Below are positions 43,025 through 52,010 of a DNA stretch of 64,000 nucleotides, piece by piece. Under the pieces are notes generated by a model. It was not told where the DNA came from. It saw nothing but the letters and a program-made list of their open reading frames with translations, and did not search any database. Positions within the stretch are counted from its first letter, which is position 1. Every line of letters starts with the position of its first letter. Made by a program: the position numbers and the translations under genes. Source of the DNA: JANQOZ01 sp045106555 (GTDB lineage Bacteria > Pseudomonadota > Gammaproteobacteria > Xanthomonadales > SZUA-38); assembly GCA_045106555.1 (NCBI GenBank), contig JBGCET010000021.1, forward strand, positions 77,482 through 141,481, given 5' to 3'.

Positions 43025-44446
43025 TTGAGTCAAGAAAACGCCCGCCGGGACCTGACCAAAGGTTCCGTTCGAGGACATCTCATGCGCCTGACCTGGCCCA
43101 TGACCTTCGGTATTCTGGCGCTCATCTCCACCTCGGTGGTCGACACCTATTTCGTTGCCTCTCTAGGCACCGATGCACTGTCAGCTCTGTCGTTTTCGTT
43201 TCCCGTTTTCATGACCATCACCGGCCTGTCCGTGGGGCTTGGGGCCGGCGCCACCTCGGTGGTTTCACGCAGCATTGGTAAAGGAGACCAGCAGCAGATT
43301 TCACGACGCTGCACCGATGCCCTGCTGCTGAGTTTCACCCTGGTCACCACGTTGGTCATTCTCGGCGCAATTTACGTGCGCCCACTGTTTGCCGCGCTGG
43401 GCGCCAGTGGTGAGGTACTGGACCTGGTGGTGGAGTACGTGAAGGTGCTGTTCTACGGCTTACCTTTTCTGGTGATTCCCATCGTTGGAAACAGCATTAT
43501 TCGGGCCGCAGGGGATGCAAAAATCCCGGGAATAATCATGACCAGCACCGCGGTACTGAATATTATCCTGGACCCGATTTTGATTTTCGGCTGGCTGGGC
43601 GCGCCGCGTCTGGAAATGGAAGGGGCCGCATTGGCCACCGTTATCAGCAATGCCATCGGAATGGCGATGGCATTGTGGGTCTTGCACCACAGAGAAAAAA
43701 TGATCGCCTGGAATATTCCTAAATTTCAAGAAGTTAAGGAATCTTTCAAGAAAATACTGCACGTTGGCATTCCGGCCTCGGCCGCCAATATGATTAACCC
43801 CATCGGTATCGGCGCGCTGACGGCGATGCTCGCGTCTTATGGCAAGGAAGCGGTGGCCGCCTTTGGTGTCGCTACGCGCATCGAGTCTATTGCCGCGGTT
43901 GGGCTATTTGCCCTGTCCGCTTCCATTGGACCCATCATTGGCCAAAACTGGGGCGCAGGCAAACGCCGCCGAGTCCGCCTGTCCCTCACTCGCAGCTTTC
44001 AATTTTGTGTCGTCTATGGATTGGCTTGTGCCGCCATCCTCGCGCTGGTGGCCAGCAGTTTGCCCGCCTTGTTCAGCGATAACCCTGAGATTATCCGTCT
44101 GGCCCGAAACTACCTGTGGATAGTGCCCGTTACGCTGCTGGGCTATGGCATCAACATAGCGGCTGCAGGCGCATTAAATGCCGCAGGATGGCCGATGGTA
44201 TCCGCCGGACTGACCTTTTTGCGGATGTTTGTCGTGAGCCTTCCAATCGCTTTTTTGCTGGGGCCAAAGTTAGGCGCCAATGGCATATTTGCAGCATTGG
44301 CCATTGCCAACGTGGCGGCCGCTCTTTTCAGCGCCATTGCAGCGTACAAGGTTGTTAATCGCCACGCGCCCAGCCAGCCCGAAGCCCACACCCAGCCGCA
44401 GCCGGCGGTGACAGAATCCACCAATACTCCAAGCGGCCTGTCTTGA
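43025..44446 (+). CDS. MATE-family exporter
   Basis: 473 residues from TTG 43025, which has GAGG about 9 nt upstream; no better start keeps the conserved DLTKGSVRGHLMRLTWPM. Twelve hydrophobic segments in two homologous halves. Typical MATE pieces are VVDTYFVASLGTDALSALS, GLGAGATSVVSRSIGKGD, the mid-protein AANMINPIGIGALTAMLA and IGPIIGQNWGAGKRRRV. The family moves drugs, dyes or metabolites against Na+ or H+ gradients. It follows the lipid operon at 76 nt and overlaps the regulator after it, so it may be co-transcribed. Confidence 0.93.
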   Translation: MSQENARRDLTKGSVRGHLMRLTWPMTFGILALISTSVVDTYFVASLGTDALSALSFSFPVFMTITGLSVGLGAGATSVVSRSIGKGDQQQISRRCTDALLLSFTLVTTLVILGAIYVRPLFAALGASGEVLDLVVEYVKVLFYGLPFLVIPIVGNSIIRAAGDAKIPGIIMTSTAVLNIILDPILIFGWLGAPRLEMEGAALATVISNAIGMAMALWVLHHREKMIAWNIPKFQEVKESFKKILHVGIPASAANMINPIGIGALTAMLASYGKEAVAAFGVATRIESIAAVGLFALSASIGPIIGQNWGAGKRRRVRLSLTRSFQFCVVYGLACAAILALVASSLPALFSDNPEIIRLARNYLWIVPVTLLGYGINIAAAGALNAAGWPMVSAGLTFLRMFVVSLPIAFLLGPKLGANGIFAALAIANVAAALFSAIAAYKVVNRHAPSQPEAHTQPQPAVTESTNTPSGLS

Positions 44447-45189
44447 TGCAACAAACCCGCGCATTGGTTGAAACGCTGAAAACCACCTTACGGGAGCAGA
44501 AAATAACGTACGCCCAAGTGGCCAAGCACCTTGAGCTCAGCGAAGCCAGCGTCAAACGTTTGTTCGCCAGCTGCAATCTCACTGTTCACCGGCTGGAGCA
44601 AATCTGCGATCTGGCACAGATCTCATTGCTGGAGCTAACCGAACGGCAGCAGCAAAGACCCCAGCCATTGAGCCGCCTGACTCCGGAACAGGAGGAGGAA
44701 CTGCTGGCCGACCCCAAATTGCTACTGGCCACGTTTATGACGCTGAATGACTGGCAGGTAGAGCAGATTGTTGCCACTTTCGACATTACCGAAGCGGAGC
44801 TGATTCAGCGCCTGGCGCGGCTGGATCATCTGCGGATAATTGAACTGCTGCCGGGCAATCGGGTGCGCCGGCTGGTGGCGCGCAACTTTACCTGGCGCAA
44901 AAACGGCCCGGTTCAGGCGTATTTTGAACAAAGCGTAAAACAACAGTTTCTGAACAGCCGATTCAGTCGCGACGCCGACCATTTGCGCTTTGTTGGCGGA
45001 CGCTTGTCCGAGGCATCACTAACCCGAATGCACCAGGCCATAGACCGCCTAACGGTGGAATTTGATGAACTGGTAAAGACCGACAGCACCATTGATCACG
45101 ACCTGAAAAAAGGCGTAGGTGCAGTGTTTGCCATTCGGCCATGGGAACTGCCAGCCTTCAGCAAACTGAGAAGAACCGATACTCCATAG
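44446..45189 (+). CDS. Cro/CI-type (XRE) transcription regulator with long C-terminal domain
   Basis: 247 residues from ATG 44446, whose A is shared with the MATE stop codon (TGATG). The N-terminal helix-turn-helix (about 10-65) has ITYAQVAKHLELSEASVKRLFA. The C-terminal 180 residues are helical, with a winged-helix-like piece ELIQRLARLDHLRIIELLPGN and VRRLVARNFTW. I do not recognise a ligand. Proteins of this shape are common beside transporters. Its coupling to the MATE gene, itself just after the lipid operon, makes it a candidate local regulator. Confidence 0.85.
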   Translation: MQQTRALVETLKTTLREQKITYAQVAKHLELSEASVKRLFASCNLTVHRLEQICDLAQISLLELTERQQQRPQPLSRLTPEQEEELLADPKLLLATFMTLNDWQVEQIVATFDITEAELIQRLARLDHLRIIELLPGNRVRRLVARNFTWRKNGPVQAYFEQSVKQQFLNSRFSRDADHLRFVGGRLSEASLTRMHQAIDRLTVEFDELVKTDSTIDHDLKKGVGAVFAIRPWELPAFSKLRRTDTP

Positions 45190-45248
45190 CTGCCGGGCGT
45201 GCCCGTCTTTGCTATCACCCAATGGGAAATCGCCGGAATGGCAACGGT

Positions 45249-47057
45249 TTAGCCTGTTTCTTCAGACCCATTGGCTTCAGCCATCATGGCCTTGAATCGA
45301 GGGTGTTGCCACAGCGGCTCAAGGTCAGAATCCTGAGCCATCCACTGTAACGTGCCTTTTGATACGTCACTGATGATGGATTCTAGTCGATCCAGCGCCT
45401 GGTCATGCTCTCCAAGACTGGTCATTGAGCAGGCCAGACCATAATGGAGGTTAATGTTGTCCGGATCGAGTAACACGGCTCGATCGGCCCAATCCCTGGC
45501 CCGATCTTCCTGACCCAGCCGAATTAACGCTCCAATGCCATAACCGATAGCGCTACCGTGATCGGGTTCCTGCTCGATGAGCTGCTCTACCCTTGTCAGC
45601 AGTCGCCGACACGCTGACAGTGTCGACTGGGTGTCCTCCTGAGCCTCATAGCACTGAATTACCATGCCAGCGGCGTGGTACTCGGTATCACTGGCACCAG
45701 CAGCCGTTTCAAAATACTTGATAGCCAGTCCCATATTACCCAGACCCAACGCACAAAAGCCCGCCAGACGAGAGCCATTGTAAGAGTCGGGATCAATTTC
45801 GAGGGCCATCTGACTGGCCGCCAGACCTTTCTCATAGAAACCCTCTTCCTGATAGACCGCAGCCATTGCGGCGTGCGCATCTGCCAGTCCAGGATCCAGC
45901 GCTAAGGCAGTCTCGGCCGACTTCCTGCCGTCGGGATTCGCAGCATTGCGCCGATGAAGCTCCCATTGAGCAATTGCCAGCATCGCCCAGGCGCTGGCGT
46001 AATCCGGGTCTTCCGTCACCGCCTCCTGGCATATTCGCGCGATAGTGGATCGGTGCCGCTCGTTTCCAAGCACCAGAAACTGCCTGGCCATTAAATAGAG
46101 TTGGTAAGCTCGCGAATTGGTAGTGGAACGCTGACCCATAAGCTGTTTTTCTTCCGCCACCAAGGTGAGCCGAAGCGCACGCACAATGGCCCCTGCAATG
46201 GTGTCCTGCAGCGAGAAGATATCATCCAACGTACTGTCGTAACGCTCTGCCCAAACCTGGATATCGCCTCGCGCCAGCACCAACTGCGCAGTAATTCTCA
46301 CTCGCTTCCCCGATTTTCGAATACTGCCTTCAAGCACATGAGTGGCGCCGGTCATGGCACTTACCGCCGCCAGCGTTGATGACTGATGCTTAAACGAAAA
46401 TGCGGTGTTGCGCGACACCACACCCAAAGTGGAGATTTTGCCAAGGTCAGTGATGATGTCCTCGGTGATTCCGTCACTGAAGTAATCCTGTTCCGGGTCT
46501 CCGCTGAGATTGAGAAATGGCAATACGCAAATATGTCTCTGGCCGTGGTCAGCCGGAACAGAACCTTTCGGCTCCGACGCTCCGTTCGGTAGCAACATTG
46601 TTTCAGATGAGTCCAGACGTTCATGCAGCAAATCGATGAGTTTTTGGAACCCATGCGCAGCACCTCCGGCGGGCCATCCGTTGAGATCCAGCACCTGATA
46701 TTGACGGTAGCCCAGAGGAGGACGAATCCCATGCAGGGAAATCGGCAACAGTTTTTGCTGTTCCTGGGCGAGGGAGGCCTCGTCCTTGACCCAGGCCGAG
46801 GAAACGGACGCTTCGGACCAGACGACGATGACCACCTCAGCGGCCAACAATTCCCGCTCGATATCCAGAGAAAAGTCGACACCGGCTGCAATTTCACGAT
46901 CCCACCAGACCGTATAACCCTGCTGAACCAACGCCTCCGCCAAGGAATTGACGGCGCGCTGATCGGCATGAGCATAAGACAGAAAAATCTGAGCCAACCC
47001 AGTCACCGGACACGACACCTTGAAGCGGCCAGCATACCGAATTTGCCCCCCTTGCAT
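45249..47057 (-). CDS. TIR domain / TolB-like / TPR multidomain protein
   Basis: 602 residues. The N-terminal TIR domain (about 22-145) has AQIFLSYAHAD (box 1), VWWDREIAAGVDF, and SSAWVKDEASLA, in which Glu93 aligns with the NAD-cleaving Glu of SARM1-type TIRs. A FlgO/TolB-N-like module follows (about 175-300): VLPFLNLSGDPEQDYFSDGI, GATHVLEGSIRKSGKRVRI, which is familiar from adenylate-cyclase-TPR and CadC-like regulators. The C-terminal half is TPR-like repeats. Start ATG 47057 follows AAAGGCGG; GTG 47006 would also keep the TIR. Role unknown: either signalling or an NAD-depleting defence effector. Divergent from the GNAT gene at 28 nt. Confidence 0.85.
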   Translation of the reverse strand: MQGGQIRYAGRFKVSCPVTGLAQIFLSYAHADQRAVNSLAEALVQQGYTVWWDREIAAGVDFSLDIERELLAAEVVIVVWSEASVSSAWVKDEASLAQEQQKLLPISLHGIRPPLGYRQYQVLDLNGWPAGGAAHGFQKLIDLLHERLDSSETMLLPNGASEPKGSVPADHGQRHICVLPFLNLSGDPEQDYFSDGITEDIITDLGKISTLGVVSRNTAFSFKHQSSTLAAVSAMTGATHVLEGSIRKSGKRVRITAQLVLARGDIQVWAERYDSTLDDIFSLQDTIAGAIVRALRLTLVAEEKQLMGQRSTTNSRAYQLYLMARQFLVLGNERHRSTIARICQEAVTEDPDYASAWAMLAIAQWELHRRNAANPDGRKSAETALALDPGLADAHAAMAAVYQEEGFYEKGLAASQMALEIDPDSYNGSRLAGFCALGLGNMGLAIKYFETAAGASDTEYHAAGMVIQCYEAQEDTQSTLSACRRLLTRVEQLIEQEPDHGSAIGYGIGALIRLGQEDRARDWADRAVLLDPDNINLHYGLACSMTSLGEHDQALDRLESIISDVSKGTLQWMAQDSDLEPLWQHPRFKAMMAEANGSEETG

Positions 47058-47085
47058 CCGCCTTTACCCTTGCTAAAGTGAAACT

Positions 47086-47571
47086 ATGAGTCTTACTTGC
47101 ACTTTGAGCCTCGCACCGGCCTGCGACGCTGCCAGCATCGCTTTGTTGTCCAGAAACCTGGTAGAGCATGGCCTGCCCTGGCGCTGGACGCCGGACCGAA
47201 TTCGTCGCTGCCGCGATGACAGCGACTACGTCGTGCTGTCAGCTCGTCTAGGCAACGACCTGGTAGGTTTTGGTGTGATGCAGTATCTGCCTGAGCAAGC
47301 CCATTTGTGCCTCTTGGGCGTAGTCCCAGACAGTCGCAGGCAGGGCATTGGTGCAGAAATACTCAATTGGCTTGAAAAGACTGCCACGGTAGCCGGAATC
47401 TTTCATGTGATCCTTGAGGTGCGGGGCGATAATCGAAGCGCTGAAGCCTTCTATCAGCGCCGGGGTTACATTACAGAACGAAAGATTCGTCATTACTACA
47501 GTCGCGGTGAGCACGCCTTGCGTATGACCCATGACCTGCGAAAACCAGACTTAACTCCAGCCAGCGATTAA
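47086..47571 (+). CDS. GNAT-family N-acetyltransferase (RimI-like)
   Basis: 161 residues, one GNAT domain. The acetyl-CoA loop is VVPDSRRQGIGAEIL (Q/RxxGxG/A), preceded by the beta strand AHLCLLG. The C-terminal part has LEVRGDNRSAEAFYQRRGYI, very close to RimI-type protein N-terminal acetyltransferases. The acceptor is unknown. Divergent from the TIR gene. Confidence 0.9.
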   Translation: MSLTCTLSLAPACDAASIALLSRNLVEHGLPWRWTPDRIRRCRDDSDYVVLSARLGNDLVGFGVMQYLPEQAHLCLLGVVPDSRRQGIGAEILNWLEKTATVAGIFHVILEVRGDNRSAEAFYQRRGYITERKIRHYYSRGEHALRMTHDLRKPDLTPASD

Positions 47572-47833
47572 CCTCAAACCCCGGTCCGTGTGGCGACCAC
47601 CGAATAAATACTCGATGCCTTTGTTGTCCGAAGGAGATCCAGCGCTATTGCCGCCGCATTTCCGGGTCGTTGCTGGATCGCGTCGAGTGTATTCCTGCAC
47701 CAGAGAAACGTGAGAGACAAAGAGACAACACCCGATGTACTCCAGCATCTCTGGTTCACACCAAACCTCTACCTTTGCCTTATTCAGCTCCCAATGCCGG
47801 ACGGTTTCGCACACACTCTTTGTCGAGAAAAAA
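47572..47833. other. Gap with a possible decayed coding fragment
   Basis: 262 nt between GNAT and the NTF2-like gene. On the minus strand two overlapping frames each look somewhat protein-like (LDAIQQRPGNAAAIALDL in one, GIEYLFGGRHTDRGL in the other), which could reflect a frameshifted remnant. Neither has a good start, so I do not call a gene. Confidence 0.3.
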
Positions 47834-48244
47834 CTAACTGACTGCTGCCTGAAAGGCGTCCTTCGAAGACATCCCCAACTGCTGTAACAGCGCCAGGAAA
47901 TCGATGTAGTTTCGACCTTCAACCAACAATCCGTTTCGCAATCGATACCAACACGCGCACTCCAGACCGACCCGGTGGCCCGAACCGGTATGGGTCATGT
48001 TGAGATTGAACCGGGCCATTCCCTCATCGCCCCACTCCATCGCTTCGTTAATTTCAACATCGAACTCCCCAAACACCGCACTCATGGATTCATAGTGGGC
48101 CATTAAGGCATCATGACCTCGGAACGGCCCACCAGGAAGACCACTGAGCACGCCATCAGCTGCCACCATTTGGGTGATTGCTGACGGTTGGCCTTCGTTC
48201 CATAGTTTTTGAAACCACTGTTCGATCCACTGGTTTGGGGTCAT
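47834..48244 (-). CDS. NTF2-like / SnoaL-type small protein
   Basis: 136 residues from ATG 48244 (MTPNQWIEQWFQKLWNEG). The cone-like alpha-beta fold of the NTF2 superfamily is suggested by the N-terminal helices, GGPFRGHDALMAHYESM, and alternating strands (GMARFNLNMTHTG, LECACWYRLRNGLLVEGRNY). Such proteins bind or isomerise small hydrophobic molecules. Catalytic residues and substrate cannot be named. Confidence 0.75.
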   Translation of the reverse strand: MTPNQWIEQWFQKLWNEGQPSAITQMVAADGVLSGLPGGPFRGHDALMAHYESMSAVFGEFDVEINEAMEWGDEGMARFNLNMTHTGSGHRVGLECACWYRLRNGLLVEGRNYIDFLALLQQLGMSSKDAFQAAVS

Positions 48245-48362
48245 CAATGCCTACATTTCCGGTTGGTTTGTTGGGCGGCATATTATCAGGCTGTTCGCGA
48301 CGTTCACCAGCCCTGCTTCAATCTGATAATGTACAAGCCTCATTCGTCAAAGTTGCAGCAAA

Positions 48363-49016
48363 GTGACCACGTTTGTTGATTCTCTGGAGCACCACTACCC
48401 CACTCTGGTTATGCAGCGTCAGCATGAATCTGTTGATCCCTTAAACCAGGCATTATTCGAATTGATCTGCGATCTTGCTCAGCGATACCGTGAGACGCCA
48501 GACAACGCATCTTTGGGAGGTCAGGTCTCAACACAAGGGGGATATCAAACCTCCACCCGAATGAACCTTTTCACGGTGGACCATCCGGCAATAACCCGCT
48601 TTACCCAGGAACTGTTAACGCCCGCAGTCAATCATTACGTGTCCGAGGTTTTTGCCGCCGATAGCCAACAACTGTCGCCCTGGCCGGTGGGCTGGGCCAA
48701 CCTGCTGGAACACGGAGACTGGCAGGGGCCCCACTGGCACCCCACCGACAAAAACATTGCCAGCGGCGTGTATTACGTGCATTTACCCAAGGACATGCCC
48801 TCACCGGAAGGCCACATTGAATTTATCAATCCCGTGCCCCAGTCGGTAAACCACGGGTTTCCCGCCACTCGCCGCCTGTCACCAAAGACCGGCAAGCTGC
48901 TGATGTTCCCCCCCTGGTACACCCATTACGTGCATCCGTTCCGGGGAGAGGGTCAGCGAGCGATTATTGCGTTTGACGTGCTGGCACAAAAGCCCGGTTT
49001 GGATCTGGTGTTCTAA
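48363..49016 (+). CDS. Putative 2OG-Fe(II) oxygenase
   Basis: 217 residues from GTG 48363. The double-stranded beta-helix region has WANLLEHGDWQGPHWHPTD (first metal His and possible Asp), SGVYYVHLP, then GKLLMFPPWYTHYVHPF (distal His) and GQRAIIAFDV, with an Arg that would bind the 2-oxoglutarate carboxylate. This resembles the 2OG-FeII_Oxy_5 family of uncharacterised oxygenases. Its substrate is unknown, and the neighbours give no direct hint. Confidence 0.8.
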   Translation: MTTFVDSLEHHYPTLVMQRQHESVDPLNQALFELICDLAQRYRETPDNASLGGQVSTQGGYQTSTRMNLFTVDHPAITRFTQELLTPAVNHYVSEVFAADSQQLSPWPVGWANLLEHGDWQGPHWHPTDKNIASGVYYVHLPKDMPSPEGHIEFINPVPQSVNHGFPATRRLSPKTGKLLMFPPWYTHYVHPFRGEGQRAIIAFDVLAQKPGLDLVF

Positions 49017-49089
49017 TCCGCGTTAAACCCATTGAGTGCCTCGCTGGCGGCAATTGATGGGACGCGGCCAGGTTTAGCGAAAACCAGTG

Positions 49090-50145
49090 TCAGCGATAGC
49101 GTTTTTGCAGTTGCGCCAAACCCTTGGCACCAGGGTGCAGCGACTCAAAGGCCAGGCTGTGTAGCGGCCCGCTGACGGTATGGTTCACCTCATGCAGGTC
49201 CGGTGCCCCAGGCTGAATGAACATCAGACCTGTCGCTACCTCCCCTCGGGCAGAGGCATCCTGTAGGTAGCCGATGGTGCGAGCCCGATCTGTTGGGTCA
49301 AACTCTTCGTCGACCTTTCGCAGAACAATCTTGCTGCCGTCATGCAGCTGTACCGGCATCGCCTCGCCGTGATCGTAGGCGGTCTTAATATCCTGCGCCG
49401 GCGGCACAAAATCGGCATGAATCGCCGGATGATAGTAACGCCGAGTATAGGCGTAGCTTTTGGTGGAATCTTCGTGATCGTTAAAGGTCACACAGGGCGA
49501 GAGGATATCCACAAGCGCAAAGCCCTTGTGTCGGATGGCCGCTTTCAACAGGGGCACCAGCTGCTCCTTGTCGCCTGAGAAACTGCGGGCGGCAAACGTG
49601 CAGCCCAAGGCGATGGCCGTGACCACCGGATCGATAGGTGGCTGGACATTAGTTTCGCCGCGCTTTGCCTTACTGCCGATGTCAGCGGAGGCCGAAAACT
49701 GGCCTTTGGTCAGACCATAAACGCCATTATTTTCCAGTACATAGGCCATATTAAGATTGCGTCGCATCGCGTGAGCTAACTGACCAAACCCGATGGACAG
49801 AGAATCGCCGTCTCCAGAGACGCCGATGCACACCAGGTCTTGATTGGCCGCCCCCGCACCGGTAGCCACCGAGGGCATACGGCCGTGAACCGAGTTCACA
49901 CCGTGAGCCTGGCTCATGAAATATGCCGGTGTTTTTGACGAACACCCGATTCCGCTGAACTTACCCACTTGGTGGGGGTTAAGTTCAAGTTCCCAGGCCG
50001 TTTGCACCAAAGCGGCAGTGATGGAATCGTGGCCGCAGCCTGCACACAGCGTCGACATCCCACCCTCATAATCCCGCCGGGTCAGACCCAACGCGTTTTT
50101 TGGCAATTTGGAGTGGCTTACCGTTGGCTTGCGAATGAAGCTCAT
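49090..50145 (-). CDS. korB: 2-oxoacid:ferredoxin oxidoreductase, beta (TPP) subunit
   Basis: 351 residues. The thiamine-diphosphate subunit, with CAGCGHDSIT near 35-44, the family GIGCSSKTPAYF, and the TPP/Mg segment GVSGDGDSLSIGFGQL followed by NNGVYGLTKGQFS. With the alpha-gamma subunit it decarboxylates a 2-oxoacid to the acyl-CoA, reducing ferredoxin; 2-oxoglutarate is the usual guess for this form, but the substrate cannot be fixed from sequence. ATG overlaps the korA stop by 4 nt. Confidence 0.88.
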   Translation of the reverse strand: MSFIRKPTVSHSKLPKNALGLTRRDYEGGMSTLCAGCGHDSITAALVQTAWELELNPHQVGKFSGIGCSSKTPAYFMSQAHGVNSVHGRMPSVATGAGAANQDLVCIGVSGDGDSLSIGFGQLAHAMRRNLNMAYVLENNGVYGLTKGQFSASADIGSKAKRGETNVQPPIDPVVTAIALGCTFAARSFSGDKEQLVPLLKAAIRHKGFALVDILSPCVTFNDHEDSTKSYAYTRRYYHPAIHADFVPPAQDIKTAYDHGEAMPVQLHDGSKIVLRKVDEEFDPTDRARTIGYLQDASARGEVATGLMFIQPGAPDLHEVNHTVSGPLHSLAFESLHPGAKGLAQLQKRYR

Positions 50146-51971
50146 GCCGCTACCTCTTGGCTCAGCACTGTTGAAATCTCCTGCACGATACTGAGAGCGC
50201 TGATCGGCATGCCGTTGTAATGCCGCACCGACGAAAGCTGCTTGGCTGACGCGGTGGTCTCCATCAACAGCAGGCGTCGGAGTTGACCGTCCCGATTTTG
50301 CTCCACCACAAAAACCTTTGGGTGCGCATCGAGGAACTGGTCCACGGCATCCGCAAAAGGAAACGCCTTGACCCGCAGATAATTCAGTTTCAGTCCTTGA
50401 GTTGCCAGTAGATCTCTCGCTTCTCGAACCGCACCATCGCAGCTGCCGATCGAGATAATGCCAACTCCTGAATCATTCTCTTGTTCAATGACGGGTGCGG
50501 GTAACACGGCCCTGGCGGTCTCAAACTTTTTCTCTAACCGATCCAGCACTTTTTGATACTCATCGGAATCTTCCGTGTACGTGCCTTTTTCGGTATGCCC
50601 CGAACCGCGCAGAAAATAGGCGCCGTTGGGATGCACCCCGGGCAGGCTTCGCCAGGCTACTCCGTCTCCGTCAACGTCTGCATACCGATGAAAATCCTGC
50701 ATCGACTCCAGCTGCTCTTCGCTCAGCACCTTACCCCGATTGGGTTGATAGGATTCATCGAAAGTCAGCTCAGGCACCATCCAGTCGTTCATGCCGATAT
50801 CCAAATCAGTCAGAAACATGACTGGCGTCTGAAATTGTTCTGCCAGATCAAATGCCTGTATGGCTAATTCAAAGCACTCGCGGGGGTCGGCGGGAAACAG
50901 CAAGATATGCCGGGTATCGCCATGGGAGGCGTACGCGCAGGTGAGAATATCGCACTGCTGGGTACGGGTAGGCATGCCGGTGGAAGGCCCAACACGCTGT
51001 ACATCAAACAACACAATGGGCACCTCTGTGTAGTAGGCGAAACCAATAAATTCGCTCATCAGTGAGATGCCCGGCCCGCTGGTCGGTGTAAAGGAACGTG
51101 CGCCGGCCCACGCTGCACCCACCACCATGCCAATCGCTGATAACTCGTCTTCGGCCTGCACAATACAAAATCGCCGTTCGCCCGTTTCCTCATCCACCCG
51201 ATAGCGTTCGCAAAAACCTTTGAATGCGTCCATCAGGGAGGTTGATGGGGTAATGGGGTACCAGGCACCGACTGTCGCGCCGGCATACAGACAGCCCAAT
51301 GCCGCCGCCGTATTACCGTCAATCATAATGTGATCGGCGGTCTCATCCATCGCCTCAAGGCGCAGGGGCAAGGGGCATGGGAACTGCTCTGTAGCAAAGG
51401 CAAACCCCAGATCAATCGCTGCCTGATTGGCTTCAACCAGATGAGTCTTGCTGGCAAAGGTTTCGTTGAGCAGCTGGCGGATGATCGCCATATCAATGTC
51501 CAGCAACGCCGCCAACGCCCCCACATAGGCAACGTTTTTCATCAGTATTCGAGAGCGTGCCTGATCAAAGTGGTCGTTACACATTCCGGCCAGCGGCACA
51601 CCCAGCACGGTAACGTCATCGCGCACCAGCCGACTGGACCTTGGCCAGGTGGCGTCGTAGATAAAAAACCCGCCAGGGGCCACCTCGGCCAGATCTTTGT
51701 CGTAAGTTTCGGCGTTCATGGCCACCATCAGATCAACTTGGCCGGAGCGACAGCGATAACCGTCTCGACTCACCCGAATTTCATACCAGGTAGGAAGGCC
51801 TTGAATGTTGGAGGGGAAAAAGTTTTTCCCAGTCACCGGAATTCCCATTCGAAACAGGGCTTTCATCAGCAGCCCATTGGCCGACGCGGATCCGGTGCCG
51901 TTGACGTTGGCGATTTTGATCACAAAATCGTTCACTCGTGAACCGTCAACACCGTCGTGGGTTTGGGTCAT
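50142..51971 (-). CDS. korA: 2-oxoacid:ferredoxin oxidoreductase, fused gamma-alpha subunit
   Basis: 609 residues. The N-terminal gamma domain (about 12-190) starts FVIKIANVNGTGSASANGLL and has GKNFFPSNIQGLPTWYEIRV. The alpha pyrimidine-binding domain (about 215 on) has GNTAAALGCLYAGATVGAWYPITPS, split here: WYPITPSTSL, QAEDELSAIGMVVGAAW and TPTSGPGISLMSEF. The C-terminal domain has GVGIISIGSCDGAVREA and KAFPFADAVDQFL. Gamma-alpha fusion is the common arrangement in aerobic bacteria. It follows the GltD-like gene at 39 nt. Confidence 0.9.
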   Translation of the reverse strand: MTQTHDGVDGSRVNDFVIKIANVNGTGSASANGLLMKALFRMGIPVTGKNFFPSNIQGLPTWYEIRVSRDGYRCRSGQVDLMVAMNAETYDKDLAEVAPGGFFIYDATWPRSSRLVRDDVTVLGVPLAGMCNDHFDQARSRILMKNVAYVGALAALLDIDMAIIRQLLNETFASKTHLVEANQAAIDLGFAFATEQFPCPLPLRLEAMDETADHIMIDGNTAAALGCLYAGATVGAWYPITPSTSLMDAFKGFCERYRVDEETGERRFCIVQAEDELSAIGMVVGAAWAGARSFTPTSGPGISLMSEFIGFAYYTEVPIVLFDVQRVGPSTGMPTRTQQCDILTCAYASHGDTRHILLFPADPRECFELAIQAFDLAEQFQTPVMFLTDLDIGMNDWMVPELTFDESYQPNRGKVLSEEQLESMQDFHRYADVDGDGVAWRSLPGVHPNGAYFLRGSGHTEKGTYTEDSDEYQKVLDRLEKKFETARAVLPAPVIEQENDSGVGIISIGSCDGAVREARDLLATQGLKLNYLRVKAFPFADAVDQFLDAHPKVFVVEQNRDGQLRRLLLMETTASAKQLSSVRHYNGMPISALSIVQEISTVLSQEVAA

Positions 51972-52010
51972 TTCACGCTCCAGATTGCATCTGTCCGATG
52001 GAATGTTTAC

